From Anabaena minutissima FACHB-250 (GTDB lineage: Bacteria; Cyanobacteriota; Cyanobacteriia; Cyanobacteriales; Nostocaceae): DNA of 64,000 bases. The translations under genes and the position numbers were made by a program. Under the pieces are notes generated by a model. It made no database searches, was not told the origin of the DNA, and worked only from the letters and a program-made list of their open reading frames with translations. Numbering within the stretch: position 1 is the first letter of the stretch; each line of letters begins with the position of its first letter. The DNA is taken from positions 29,698 through 93,697 of the forward strand of contig NZ_JACJRG010000024.1 of assembly GCF_014697125.1 (NCBI RefSeq). The letters run 5' to 3'. Of this stretch, positions 25,650 to 34,121 are shown piece by piece.

Positions 25650-26447
25650 TTAACTTAGGTTACCTGGATCAATTCCTTGCGATCGCAAATACTCTGCCAG
25701 TCTATCAGCCCGTTGACGTTCCTGTTCAGCACGTTGGCGTTCTTGTTCAGTTCGTTGGCGTTCCTGTTCAGCCTGTTGGCGTTCTTGTTCTACTTTCTCA
25801 TTGAATGTTGGCAGCCAACCTGCTGTATTATACCAACGCAACCATAAACCACTTGTCTGCTGATAAGAACCTTGCCAAAGACCTAAACCTAGTTCTAACT
25901 CTTCCAACCAAAATCGCTTTTCTGCTAAAGGTATAGCCTCATAACGAGTACCATTGAGTCGAAACGCCCGCAAATTATTTTCGTAGCGGTCATAGACAAC
26001 GTAGTAGGGAACGCGCAAAATACGTTCATAAACTTCCCACTTGGTTGGAGGTTTATTTACTTCTCGTAGTGTTTGCCCTAAATCTTCCTGTTCTGTACCT
26101 GGGGAGAGTAATTCAACTACTAAAAATGGAGCAACCCCCTCTTGCCAAATAACGTAACTTAAACGTAAGTCCTGCTGTTGACTAGCATTCGGTACTCCCA
26201 AAACCATGTACCAATCAGGACGCTTGTACCACAAAGGATGGCGGGGGTCATAGTAAAGGTTTAAGTCGCTAGCAAGTAAAATTTCCTCCGGTAAATAGTT
26301 AGGAGGCTGACAAGTCTCAGTCAGCAAATCTGCCTGTATGCAATGAAATTCATCTGGCAAGCCTGATTCCCCTACTAATTCACTGGGTAAATCATACATC
26401 GTTGGCATAGTTTCTTGTGGCGGACGAGGTGGATTAGTTTGATACAT
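25650..26447 (-). CDS. Uma2 family (DUF820) protein with C-terminal coiled coil
   Basis: A 265-residue protein of the cyanobacterially expanded Uma2/DUF820 family, which has a PD-(D/E)XK nuclease-like fold. The core spans about residues 35-200, with DLNLYYDPRHPLWYKRPDWYMVLG, then FLVVELLSPGTEQED and YYVVYDRYEN as conserved strands (given in part). The tail (about 215-250) is a heptad coiled coil of EQERQRA units, encoded by a 21-bp DNA repeat, ending in AEYLRSQGIDPGNLS. Function is unproven; nuclease activity is suggested by fold only. The next gene upstream is a paralogue with the same ending. Confidence 0.9.
   Translation of the reverse strand: MYQTNPPRPPQETMPTMYDLPSELVGESGLPDEFHCIQADLLTETCQPPNYLPEEILLASDLNLYYDPRHPLWYKRPDWYMVLGVPNASQQQDLRLSYVIWQEGVAPFLVVELLSPGTEQEDLGQTLREVNKPPTKWEVYERILRVPYYVVYDRYENNLRAFRLNGTRYEAIPLAEKRFWLEELELGLGLWQGSYQQTSGLWLRWYNTAGWLPTFNEKVEQERQQAEQERQRTEQERQRAEQERQRADRLAEYLRSQGIDPGNLS
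25700..25793. repeat. Coding 21-bp repeats of the coiled-coil tail
   Basis: Four near-identical 21-bp units, each encoding EQERQ(R/Q)(A/T), lie inside the Uma2-family gene. Variation between copies is mostly third-position, so the array probably expands or contracts by slippage and changes coiled-coil length in seven-residue steps. Confidence 0.75.
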
Positions 26448-26481
26448 GATTGCTACCTCAACGATAAATGCCAGTTTTACC

Positions 26482-27252
26482 TTAACTCAAACTATCTGGG
26501 TCAACGCCTAGAGAACGCAAATATTCTACCAAACGATGCGATCGCTCCCGTTCTTGTTGCAGTCTTAATTCAGTACCAGATACCTGTTGTTGTGCTTCAG
26601 ATAATTGTTGCTGCACCTCAGATAATTGTTGTTGTGCTTCAAATGCTTGCTGTTGTATTGCTATAGCAACTTCTTCTGGTGTTGGTACTAAATTGCCGTC
26701 AGCAGTAAAGTAACGAAGTTGACTATTTTCCACTCCCAAATACAGACCAAGAACCTCACTCCAACGCCAGCCACGCTCATCAGCTAGGATTTCTTGATAT
26801 CTATTGCCTATCAACGCAAAACCCGCAAATTCTAAACTTTCCGGCGAAAACCAAAAATATTCCGGTGTGTGAAATCGATTTTCATACAGGCTTTTCTTCA
26901 AATTCCGGTCAATATCAGCCGTACTCTCAGATAGTAATTCAATAATCAAATCTGGATAACGCCCATCTTCTTCCCAAACTACCCAGGAATTGCGGGGACG
27001 TTTTTCGGTATCCTTGACTAAAAAGAAATCTGGGCCACGGAAATCTCGATTTCGCAACTGCTGACGGCTAAAGTATATTGTCAGATTTGCACCGATAAAA
27101 TAGTCATTTTGATCGCGCCACAGCCATTCTAAACAAGTGACTAATAGCAATAGCTGCATATAATGCAACGAAGTTTCCATTTCCGGCTCATCACTTAATA
27201 ACCGAGTTGCATCGGGCATTTGTTGTTCTAGCTGTTGCGCTGTGACAAACAT
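26482..27252 (-). CDS. Uma2 family (DUF820) protein, tandem paralogue
   Basis: About 256 residues from the ATG at 27252 (MFVTAQQLEQQMPD); a longer frame reaches 27300 but the inner start matches family N-termini. The core carries NLTIYFSRQQLRNRDFRGPD, WVVWEEDGRYPDLIIELLSE and EYFWFSPESLEFAGF, the usual Uma2 strands with acidic residues. The C-terminal ~55 residues form a Gln-rich coiled coil (QQQLSEVQQQLSEAQQQ), ending in VEYLRSLGVDPDSLS, nearly the same as its neighbour. The two genes are 34 nt apart in the same direction, so they may be co-expressed. Confidence 0.88.
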   Translation of the reverse strand: MFVTAQQLEQQMPDATRLLSDEPEMETSLHYMQLLLLVTCLEWLWRDQNDYFIGANLTIYFSRQQLRNRDFRGPDFFLVKDTEKRPRNSWVVWEEDGRYPDLIIELLSESTADIDRNLKKSLYENRFHTPEYFWFSPESLEFAGFALIGNRYQEILADERGWRWSEVLGLYLGVENSQLRYFTADGNLVPTPEEVAIAIQQQAFEAQQQLSEVQQQLSEAQQQVSGTELRLQQERERSHRLVEYLRSLGVDPDSLS

Positions 27253-27517
27253 GGTTTTATACCTGATTGCGTATTGATTTAATTTTAAGCTTTTGGTCAA
27301 TAGTCACGTCGCTGCGCTCCGAATTCAAAATTCAAAATTTTGCCCTCGAACGAAGTGAAGGGTCAAAATTAAAAATGAAAAAAGGTCTTGGAGTATGAGT
27401 TAGTATCTGTCTCCAGTACCCAATCCCCAATCCCTAATCCCCAGTCCCCAAATCCTATAACCGATGAGTACCAGATTCAGCTAAACTGATTGTTGGTTTA
27501 TTGCGTTTTATGTCGGC

Positions 27518-27709
27518 ATGGAAATCGGACAAAAAGTTAAGGTATTTCGTTTGCGCGATCGCGTTTCTGCTCCCATTGCTCAGAAACTAGGTAAAGTTGG
27601 TATTATCGAAGGCTACAAAGTCACTGATGGTCAGGGCATTGGTGTAGTGGTGAAGTTTGACGATAATAGTTCCACTTGGTTTTTTGATGATGAAATCAAG
27701 CCAGTGTAG
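27518..27709 (+). CDS. petP: Cytochrome b6f-associated protein PetP (DUF2862)
   Basis: A 63-residue small soluble protein beginning MEIGQKVKVFRLRDRVS. The pattern of short beta strands (VKVFRLRDRV, GKVGIIEGYKV, GVVVKFDD, STWFFDDEI) fits the SH3-like fold of the cyanobacterial DUF2862/PetP family. PetP binds the stromal/cytosolic face of the cytochrome b6f complex and affects linear electron flow in the model species studied. It is read in the same direction as get3d and chlG, which are also linked to photosynthesis. Confidence 0.78.
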   Translation: MEIGQKVKVFRLRDRVSAPIAQKLGKVGIIEGYKVTDGQGIGVVVKFDDNSSTWFFDDEIKPV

Positions 27710-27796
27710 TCATAGCCACTGTGGGTAGAAGCTAAGGTTATTTGTCTAGTGCTAAGTTGGAGTTGAAAAGACAGGCGGTTATTGGAAATCAAGATA

Positions 27797-28897
27797 ATGT
27801 CCCAGATATTGACATTTTTGGGCGAAAGCAGCATTGCTCGTACCAAAATAGCGATCGCTGCTGCTAAGTCATTGGCGAGTCAAGGTAAACGCGTACTTTT
27901 AGCAGGATTGGCAGAACCAGTATTATCAATCCTGTTAGATCAACCCCTGACACCTGACCCCCAAGAAATTGCACCCAATCTAGAAGTAGTACAGTTCCAA
28001 GCATCTGTACTACTAGAACGCAATTGGGATGAAGTGAAAAAACTTGAGGCGCAATACCTCAGAACACCTATCATCAAAGATGTCTATGGCCAAGAACTGG
28101 TAGTATTACCAGGCATGGATAATGCCCTTGCCCTCAATGCTATCCGTGAATATGATGCCAGTGGTAAGTATGATGCCATTATCTACAACGGCACAGGTGA
28201 CTCATCTACCTTACGGATGTTAGGTTTACCAGAATCTTTGAGCTGGTATATCCGCCGATTTCGGCAATTAGTAGTCAACTCTGACTTAGGTAAGAGTATT
28301 GCAGAATCACCCTTGGTTCAACCGCTAATTAGCAGCTTTTTTAACTTCAACTGGACAGCAGATAACTTTGCTCACCCTACCAATCAAGTTAATAATTTCT
28401 TAGATAAGGGAAGAGATGCCCTGGCTGACCCCAACCGCGTAGCAGCTTTTTTAGTGACTACAGGAGATCCCTTAGAAGTAGCAAGCGGCCGTTATTTGTG
28501 GGGAAGCGCGCAACAAGTCGGTTTAACAATTGGTGGTGTCATCCAAATTGCTGCCCAGGGAAACACTGACTTATCGGAAGAATTTACACCCTTAAAGGTA
28601 AGTGTTGTTCCTGACTTGACAAATGGTAATTGGCAACCATTAATAGATGCTCTACCTAATTTTGTCCAGCAAGCAGTACAAGCCCCCACCCCAATTAGTA
28701 TCGATGTCCATAACCTCCAGGTACGCTTGTTTTTGCCTGGATTTGATAAAAAACAAGTCAAACTCACCCAGTATGGGCCAGAAGTCACTGTAGAAGCAGG
28801 CGACCAACGGCGGAACATCTTCCTACCACCAGCATTGAGTGGTAGACCTGTGACTGGGGCTAAGTTTCAAAATAATTATTTGATCATTTCTTTTTAG
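27797..28897 (+). CDS. get3d: Get3d: ArsA/Get3-family ATPase with alpha-crystallin domain
   Basis: About 366 residues from ATG 27797 (MSQILTFLG); the TTG at 27782 is less likely. The N-terminal ~280 residues are a SIMIBI/ArsA ATPase. Its P-loop is degenerate: GESSIARTKIA where Get3 has a GKGGVGKT-type loop. YDAIIYNGTGDSSTLRML resembles the switch region. The C-terminal ~85 residues, from about 285, are an alpha-crystallin-like beta domain: ISIDVHNLQVRLFLPGF, then VEAGDQRRNIFLP. This architecture and incomplete active site are those of Get3d, found in photosynthetic bacteria and chloroplasts and linked to tail-anchored membrane proteins. It lies 156 nt upstream of chlG. Confidence 0.9.
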   Translation: MSQILTFLGESSIARTKIAIAAAKSLASQGKRVLLAGLAEPVLSILLDQPLTPDPQEIAPNLEVVQFQASVLLERNWDEVKKLEAQYLRTPIIKDVYGQELVVLPGMDNALALNAIREYDASGKYDAIIYNGTGDSSTLRMLGLPESLSWYIRRFRQLVVNSDLGKSIAESPLVQPLISSFFNFNWTADNFAHPTNQVNNFLDKGRDALADPNRVAAFLVTTGDPLEVASGRYLWGSAQQVGLTIGGVIQIAAQGNTDLSEEFTPLKVSVVPDLTNGNWQPLIDALPNFVQQAVQAPTPISIDVHNLQVRLFLPGFDKKQVKLTQYGPEVTVEAGDQRRNIFLPPALSGRPVTGAKFQNNYLIISF

Positions 28898-29053
28898 GTA
28901 ATTGGGCATGAGGACAAATAAATTCAAAATTCAAAATTTAAACCCTTTATTAGGAGGGAATTAACAGGTAAAAGGGAACAAACCAAAAACAATCTTCTTA
29001 CCTTTGACTTTTGACTTTTTCTTGCCCAATGCCCAAATTCATAATTAATTCTT

Positions 29054-30052
29054 ATGCCAGAACTCACTCCCATTACTCCCGATTCTAATTCTGAAGCAAG
29101 TGACCGCACTGCTAAAACCCGGCAGTTACTGGGGATGAAAGGTGCAGCACCGGGGGAAACCTCGATTTGGAAAATTCGCCTGCAATTGATGAAGCCGATT
29201 ACCTGGATTCCCTTAATTTGGGGGGTTGTCTGTGGTGCGGCTTCTTCTGGTAATTACACTTGGACTTTAGAAAATGTCTTAAAAGCAGCAGCTTGTATGT
29301 TGCTGTCTGGGCCGTTACTGACGGGTTATACTCAAACCCTAAATGACTTTTACGATCGCGAAATTGATGCCATCAATGAACCCTATCGCCCTATCCCTTC
29401 CGGCGCAATTTCCGTACCCCAGGTAGTTAGCCAGATTATCTTCTTATTTATTGCTGGGATTTCCCTGTCCTTTGTACTGGATTTATGGGCAGGGCATGAA
29501 TTTCCCAATGTCACAGTTTTAGCGATATTTGGTTCTTTTATTGCCTTTATCTACTCTGCACCACCTCTGAAGCTGAAACAAAACGGCTGGTTGGGTAACT
29601 ACGCCTTGGGTGCTAGCTACATCGCCTTACCTTGGTGGGCTGGTCATGCTTTATTTGGTGAACTCAACTGGAAAATCATCGTTATTACCTTGATTTACAG
29701 CTGGGCAGGATTAGGAATTGCCATTGTTAATGATTTTAAGAGTGTAGAAGGCGATCGCCAACTTGGTCTACAATCTTTACCTGTAATGTTCGGTATCGAC
29801 AAGGCCGCCTGGATTTGTGTGGTGATGATTGATGTCTTTCAAGGCTTGATAGCTGCTTATCTGGTAAGTATCCACGAAAATTTGTATGCAGCAATTTTGG
29901 TACTGTTAATCATTCCTCAAATCACCTTCCAGGATATGTACTTTCTGCGCGACCCCTTAAAGAATGATGTGAAATACCAAGCCAGCGCACAACCATTCTT
30001 GGTTTTAGGAATGCTGGTAGCTGGTTTAGCATTAGGTCACGCTGGGATTTAA
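29054..30052 (+). CDS. chlG: Chlorophyll a synthase
   Basis: A 332-residue UbiA-superfamily membrane prenyltransferase with about nine helices. The Asp-rich substrate motif NDFYDREIDAINEPYRPIPS (about 96-115) and the second motif NDFKSVEGDRQLGLQSLPVM (about 229-248) bind Mg-diphosphate. The enzyme joins phytol or geranylgeranyl diphosphate to chlorophyllide a, the last step of chlorophyll synthesis, at the thylakoid membrane. The N-terminal soluble region is typical for cyanobacteria. The gene follows get3d in the same direction. Confidence 0.96.
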   Translation: MPELTPITPDSNSEASDRTAKTRQLLGMKGAAPGETSIWKIRLQLMKPITWIPLIWGVVCGAASSGNYTWTLENVLKAAACMLLSGPLLTGYTQTLNDFYDREIDAINEPYRPIPSGAISVPQVVSQIIFLFIAGISLSFVLDLWAGHEFPNVTVLAIFGSFIAFIYSAPPLKLKQNGWLGNYALGASYIALPWWAGHALFGELNWKIIVITLIYSWAGLGIAIVNDFKSVEGDRQLGLQSLPVMFGIDKAAWICVVMIDVFQGLIAAYLVSIHENLYAAILVLLIIPQITFQDMYFLRDPLKNDVKYQASAQPFLVLGMLVAGLALGHAGI

Positions 30053-30397
30053 AGGTGACAGGTGACAGGTGACAGGTGACAGGTGACAGGTGACAGGTGA
30101 TAGGAAAGAAGTACAGGGGCAGAGGAGATTTTACACCCAGGACTTACGCAAAAAGTCTCTCAAACCCTTATTTCTCTGTGTTCTCTGCGTCTCTGTGGTA
30201 TGCGCTACGCGCACGCTACGCGAATGTTATTCCGTAAATTGTGCGTAAGTCCTAACACCAATGCCAAATGCCCAATGTCCCAGTCCCCAGTCCCCAATAC
30301 CCATTCCCCATGAATTTATACTTCTGTAGCGAGAAGTTAGGTTGAAGGAGTTAGGAGTTAATATACTTCTAGCTCTCCATTTTTATCAGAAATTGCC
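30053..30397. repeat. Gap with heptamer repeats and a ~115-bp MITE-like element
   Basis: Starting directly after the chlG stop there are seven copies of the heptamer GGTGACA/GGTGATA (30054-30102). At 30139-30253 a 115-bp element has perfect 12-bp terminal inverted repeats (AGGACTTACGCA / TGCGTAAGTCCT) and no coding capacity, so it looks like a miniature inverted-repeat element. More heptamer-type sequence (CCAATGCCCAATG, CCCCAGTCCCCA) follows at 30258-30310. No gene is seen. Confidence 0.85.
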
Positions 30398-30685
30398 GTG
30401 CTGGAATTGATAGTTTTACTAATCAGAGGCATCCAACCATTTTTAGTACCCATTTGCTTTGTTGTTGCTTGGATGCTCATTTCTCTTGTTGTTTGGAGTC
30501 TATGGACAGCTGCACGAGACAGTATCACCACAGCCAAACAAATGCACCAAATACCCTGTACAGGTTGTCAATTTTTCACCGATGACTACCGCCTCAAATG
30601 CACTGTCCACCCATCTATAGCCAATACAGAAGAGGCGATTCATTGTTGTGATTTTCAACCGAAGACAAATCCTTATTTGTACTAG
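30398..30685 (+). CDS. Small membrane protein with Cys motifs
   Basis: A 95-residue protein that starts at GTG. Residues 1-40 are one or two hydrophobic helices (LIVLLIRGIQPFLVPICFVVAWM). The soluble tail carries CTGCQFF, a later Cys in LKCTVHPS and a CCDF pair, five cysteines in ~30 residues. The pattern suggests a metal or Fe-S site or a redox pair at the membrane surface. Cyanobacteria have many such small uncharacterised proteins. I do not recognise the family. It is followed by more heptamer repeats at 30687-30733. Confidence 0.75.
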   Translation: MLELIVLLIRGIQPFLVPICFVVAWMLISLVVWSLWTAARDSITTAKQMHQIPCTGCQFFTDDYRLKCTVHPSIANTEEAIHCCDFQPKTNPYLY

Positions 30686-30686
30686 G

Positions 30687-30733
30687 GAACAGGTGACAGG
30701 GGACAGGGGACAGGTGACAGGTGACAGGTGAAA
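30687..30733. repeat. GGTGACAGG/GGGGACAGG heptamer repeats
   Basis: About six tandem heptamers of the TGACAGG type, the same family as those after chlG, between two convergent genes. They add nothing coding. Confidence 0.7.
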
Positions 30734-30824
30734 AGAAAGCAGGGGGAGCAGGGGGAGCAGGGGGGAGAAAAATACAATGCCCAATAACGCCCACTCACTA
30801 CTCACTACTCACTACTCAGCACTC

Positions 30825-31778
30825 TTAACTAATTTCCAACAATACCTTTAAAACCCCTCGGCGTTGGGCTTGAGCAAAAGCCTCTAGTGCTTCGTTGAGT
30901 GGGTAGCTGGCATGAATTAGCGGTTTTACGTCTACCTTTTCTGCTGCTAATAAATCCAATGCTGCCGGAAAGGGGCCACAACGAGAACCGATGAGGGTGA
31001 TTTCATCCACTACCAAAGACGAAGCATCGAAGCTGAGGTTGCCTGCATAGGTACTTTTCAATACGAGAGTACCACGAGGACGTAGGGAGCGACGAGCGAT
31101 CGCAAATCCTTCTGGATTACCAGTACATTCTACGGAAATATCAAAAGTTCTATCTTTTACAGCATCAACTAAACCAGTTTTTATTCCCCGCGCCTCTAAA
31201 TTAGAAAGTTTGTCTTGGTGACGACCGACCACCAACAGTTGACAACCAGTTAAAGCCAATGTTTGCGCTACTAACTGCCCTAGTTTGCCATCTCCCACTA
31301 CTAGCACGCGGTCATCTGCACATATCGTCACCTGCTGCTGAATTTCTAGTGCGGCTGCTAAGGGTTCGGTAAAAGTGGCAGTGTCCGTTGATACATTTTC
31401 AGGTACGGGATGAAGATTTTCTATGGGTAAACAAAGATAGTCAGCAAATGCGCCGTGACGATTGACGATACCCAATACTGTACGGTTTTCGCAGTGGGTT
31501 GGTTGTCCCCGACGACAGAAACGGCAATGACCACAAACAGCATTAATTTCACCGACTACGCGCTGATTGACAAGATGTTTTGGCCCTTGTTCTACCAAAC
31601 CGACAAATTCGTGTCCTAAAACACCAGTATAGGGGTAGTAACCTCTCAGTAATTCTAAATCAGTATTACAAATTCCTGCGCGTAAAACACGCACAAGGGC
31701 TTCCCCTGCTGGTGGTTCAGGAATAGGAATATTTGTACGCAGTTGTAATTGCTTATTTTCCAGCCAGAGTCCTTTCAT
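30825..31778 (-). CDS. Zinc-dependent alcohol dehydrogenase-like MDR protein
   Basis: A 317-residue medium-chain dehydrogenase/reductase. The catalytic zinc residues are visible in ICNTDLELL (Cys) and GHEFVGLV (His-Glu). The structural zinc loop has four Cys in CGHCRFCRRGQPTHC. The Rossmann domain has VVGDGKLGQLVAQTLAL (about 157-173) and the cofactor-end residue pattern VVGRHQDKL. The substrate is unknown (sorbitol/threonine dehydrogenase-like). It is slightly short for the family, but no key residue is missing. It stands alone between repeats and a 190-nt gap. Confidence 0.9.
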   Translation of the reverse strand: MKGLWLENKQLQLRTNIPIPEPPAGEALVRVLRAGICNTDLELLRGYYPYTGVLGHEFVGLVEQGPKHLVNQRVVGEINAVCGHCRFCRRGQPTHCENRTVLGIVNRHGAFADYLCLPIENLHPVPENVSTDTATFTEPLAAALEIQQQVTICADDRVLVVGDGKLGQLVAQTLALTGCQLLVVGRHQDKLSNLEARGIKTGLVDAVKDRTFDISVECTGNPEGFAIARRSLRPRGTLVLKSTYAGNLSFDASSLVVDEITLIGSRCGPFPAALDLLAAEKVDVKPLIHASYPLNEALEAFAQAQRRGVLKVLLEIS

Positions 31779-31968
31779 GATCTTTTTCTAGTCAGATACT
31801 CACAGGCATTTTAACCGCGATGCAAGCAGCTGGACATAGGGAGGTTTAGACCAGAGGCTAGAGAAGATATATTTTATCCCTGCATTGTGTAATTATTTAC
31901 AGAGTGTTTCCTAGATCAAATATTGCTTACCCAGTCAACTATAACTATTGATTACAAAAATAAGCACT

Positions 31969-32538
31969 TCAAATTTCCAACTCAGATGGACTGGGGAATT
32001 TGACCTCAACCTTGCTTAACCAAATGATTAGGTCATTGGAATGAACTGCAATCTCACTACCCAAGGTTTTGATATATAAAAGCCCATCGCTAATAATTAA
32101 GTCTCTGATGGGATACCATGAATTACGTGTACGGATCAGCAAATCTAAAGGAATCCCTAACTGTAAACTATTTTTGCGATATTTCCACCAAGCCCGCCAC
32201 AGATTCACTGATTTTGTACAGTGCATATGATATCCTTGGGGCAAAGGACAGTATTTATACTGATAGCAATGGCGTTCATCTATTTCCCCTGTGAGGATAT
32301 AGCTGTAATCTGCCAAAGCCTCGTTCATTAATTCCCAGTAAGTTGAAGTTGATTTAATTGAGAATTCCAGTGTTTTCTGGGTGAGTTGGGCAGTAGCAAT
32401 CACACCTTCAGCTTTGGCTATGACTTGGTTACTTTTATAGACTGTCTGTGCCTGTAAAGAAGCGTTGGCTAACAAAACTTCTTTCTTTTGGATAGATTGA
32501 TCAACAAACTCTTTTAATAAATCTAAGTTAGATAACAT
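31969..32538 (-). CDS. Hypothetical protein, 189 residues
   Basis: A soluble protein with an N-terminal helical half (about 1-85, charge- and Gln/Ala-rich, possibly coiled coil) and a C-terminal half rich in Trp, Tyr and Cys/His (RHCYQYKYCPLP, YHMHCTKSVNLWRAWWKY), where a metal site is conceivable. A final beta-rich part contains LLIRTRNSWYPIRDLIIS. I do not recognise a family. The frame is clean and the gene is isolated, with a 190-nt gap to its 3' side and a 750-nt gap to the other. Confidence 0.7.
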   Translation of the reverse strand: MLSNLDLLKEFVDQSIQKKEVLLANASLQAQTVYKSNQVIAKAEGVIATAQLTQKTLEFSIKSTSTYWELMNEALADYSYILTGEIDERHCYQYKYCPLPQGYHMHCTKSVNLWRAWWKYRKNSLQLGIPLDLLIRTRNSWYPIRDLIISDGLLYIKTLGSEIAVHSNDLIIWLSKVEVKFPSPSELEI

Positions 32539-33290
32539 GGCTGTTTTGTATTCAATGCACCATTTTTACTTAAGCTATAGCTCATTGTCAGTCAGCAATT
32601 ACCGTAATATCACCATTACCAAATCATTACTGTAATTCTGATTATACCCAAACCCTATTTTAAATTTGTAAATATACGGTGAACTATTTTGATTCTTCAA
32701 ATTTGTCTATTACAGGTAGTAAAGTTTTCATGAACAACTCTTTTATCCATTTATTTTAAATATTGTGTGAACTAGTATGTAATAATTTATTAACTCAAAA
32801 ATAAAGTTTTTATATTCATCTAGTATAAATACGTAAAACATTTTCACCTCAGCAATAATCAAGCAGATAATAGAGGCAATCTTTATCACCATCTACTGAA
32901 AAAGTTAAAACACGTCTTGAAAAATGTAGTGGAGAATAGAACCTTGACAAGGGGGCATAGGGGTTAAAAATTTACAATAAAATGAATAGATTGAATAATG
33001 AACTCTCGAATTAAATCTAGATTGGACAGCATAATTGTTTATCCCCAACGAGGAAATTTTACAAAAAAAAGTAAATTAAGTGTATTAGCATTAATTAAGT
33101 TGTTATTGGCAATCAAAAATACACAGTCAACAACCAGTGATGTCATTAACTAATGACACCATCTAATTACATATACGTTGTAAAGCTATAAGATCCTGAA
33201 AAAATACCCAAGTCACCTGTAAAAATTTTTGCGTTAGGTGACTTGGGCTAATAGGAAGTGCTTGGTAACAAAAAAAGCTGGAAAAACTTG
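32539..33290. other. Long AT-rich gap; terminator at its 3' end
   Basis: Some 750 bp without a credible gene. It is AT-rich and lacks the heptamer repeats that fill other gaps, so it may hold regulatory sequence or a short RNA that I cannot recognise. The only clear structure is the terminator-like hairpin at 33207-33247. Confidence 0.5.
33207..33247 (-). terminator. Terminator hairpin of the inositol-monophosphatase-like gene
   Basis: CCCAAGTCACCT is mirrored exactly by AGGTGACTTGGG (12-bp stem, 17-nt loop). Read on the minus strand it ends in TATTTTTTC, a good T-tract, 43 nt after the stop codon at 33291. Confidence 0.82.
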
Positions 33291-34097
33291 TTAGATTTCC
33301 ATCTTTTGAGTAAAGGGGGTAAAAAATGGTACTAATTCCGAGCGACTGACAACAAGGGTAGGGAAAGAGCGATCGCTATAATCTTCTGCTGATACCAAAG
33401 GAAATGGCTCTGAATCCAGGGATATCCAACTACCGCCAGCCGCTTGCACAATCACCCAAGCTCCTGCTATATCCCATACTTTGGGTGTTGCTTCCACACC
33501 GCCTAAAGTCGCTCCAGCCGCAACGGTGAGAAAATTATAACTAGCTACACCCAGCATCCGAATTTTGCAGGGAAAGCCTTGTTGCACCACAGCCAAGCTG
33601 CGAGAACAGAGATTAAAGAAATGATTACTGCTGGGAGCATCAATACTAGTATGGATGGGGTGATGATTGAGAAATGCTCCCGATGGTGTATTTAAACCAG
33701 AATCACCTGGCCAAAATCCGTGAAAGGCTTGATTCAGTGGTGGTACATACACATAACCGAAAATTGGTGTACCTCGATATAACAAACCCAGAGAAATTGA
33801 CCAGATAGGGATACCCCGTGTAAAGTTGGTTGTCCCATCTAAAGGATCAATTACCCAACACCATTCTGTACCAGGAAAAATCTGATCGCTTTCTTCACTC
33901 AAAATTCCATAACCAGAGAAAGTAGAAGCGATCGCATCCCGAATTTCTTGATCAGCCCATTTGTCGGCTTGTGTCACCAAGCTACCATCAGCTTTTTGTA
34001 AAGCCTGCACCTGGCCGTAATCTTCCATTAGTCGCTTCCCCACCCTGGTAGTAGTGGTTTGGGCGAAGTCGAGAACTGTTGTCCAAAAATCGTTCAT
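33291..34097 (-). CDS. Inositol-monophosphatase-family protein
   Basis: A 268-residue phosphatase of the IMPase/HisN/FBPase-like superfamily. It has the metal-binding WVIDPLDGTTNFTRGIP (about 85-101), ILSEES (acidic ligand), and the C-terminal KVWDIAGAWVIVQAAGG signature. The family hydrolyses inositol phosphate, histidinol phosphate or nucleotide sulfate/phosphate; which of these cannot be decided here. The stop is followed by the terminator hairpin at 33207-33247. It lies 24 nt downstream of the PucC-like carrier, in the same operon. Confidence 0.92.
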   Translation of the reverse strand: MNDFWTTVLDFAQTTTTRVGKRLMEDYGQVQALQKADGSLVTQADKWADQEIRDAIASTFSGYGILSEESDQIFPGTEWCWVIDPLDGTTNFTRGIPIWSISLGLLYRGTPIFGYVYVPPLNQAFHGFWPGDSGLNTPSGAFLNHHPIHTSIDAPSSNHFFNLCSRSLAVVQQGFPCKIRMLGVASYNFLTVAAGATLGGVEATPKVWDIAGAWVIVQAAGGSWISLDSEPFPLVSAEDYSDRSFPTLVVSRSELVPFFTPFTQKMEI

Positions 34098-34121
34098 TGA
34101 TAAATTCTCACCAAAGCCGTT

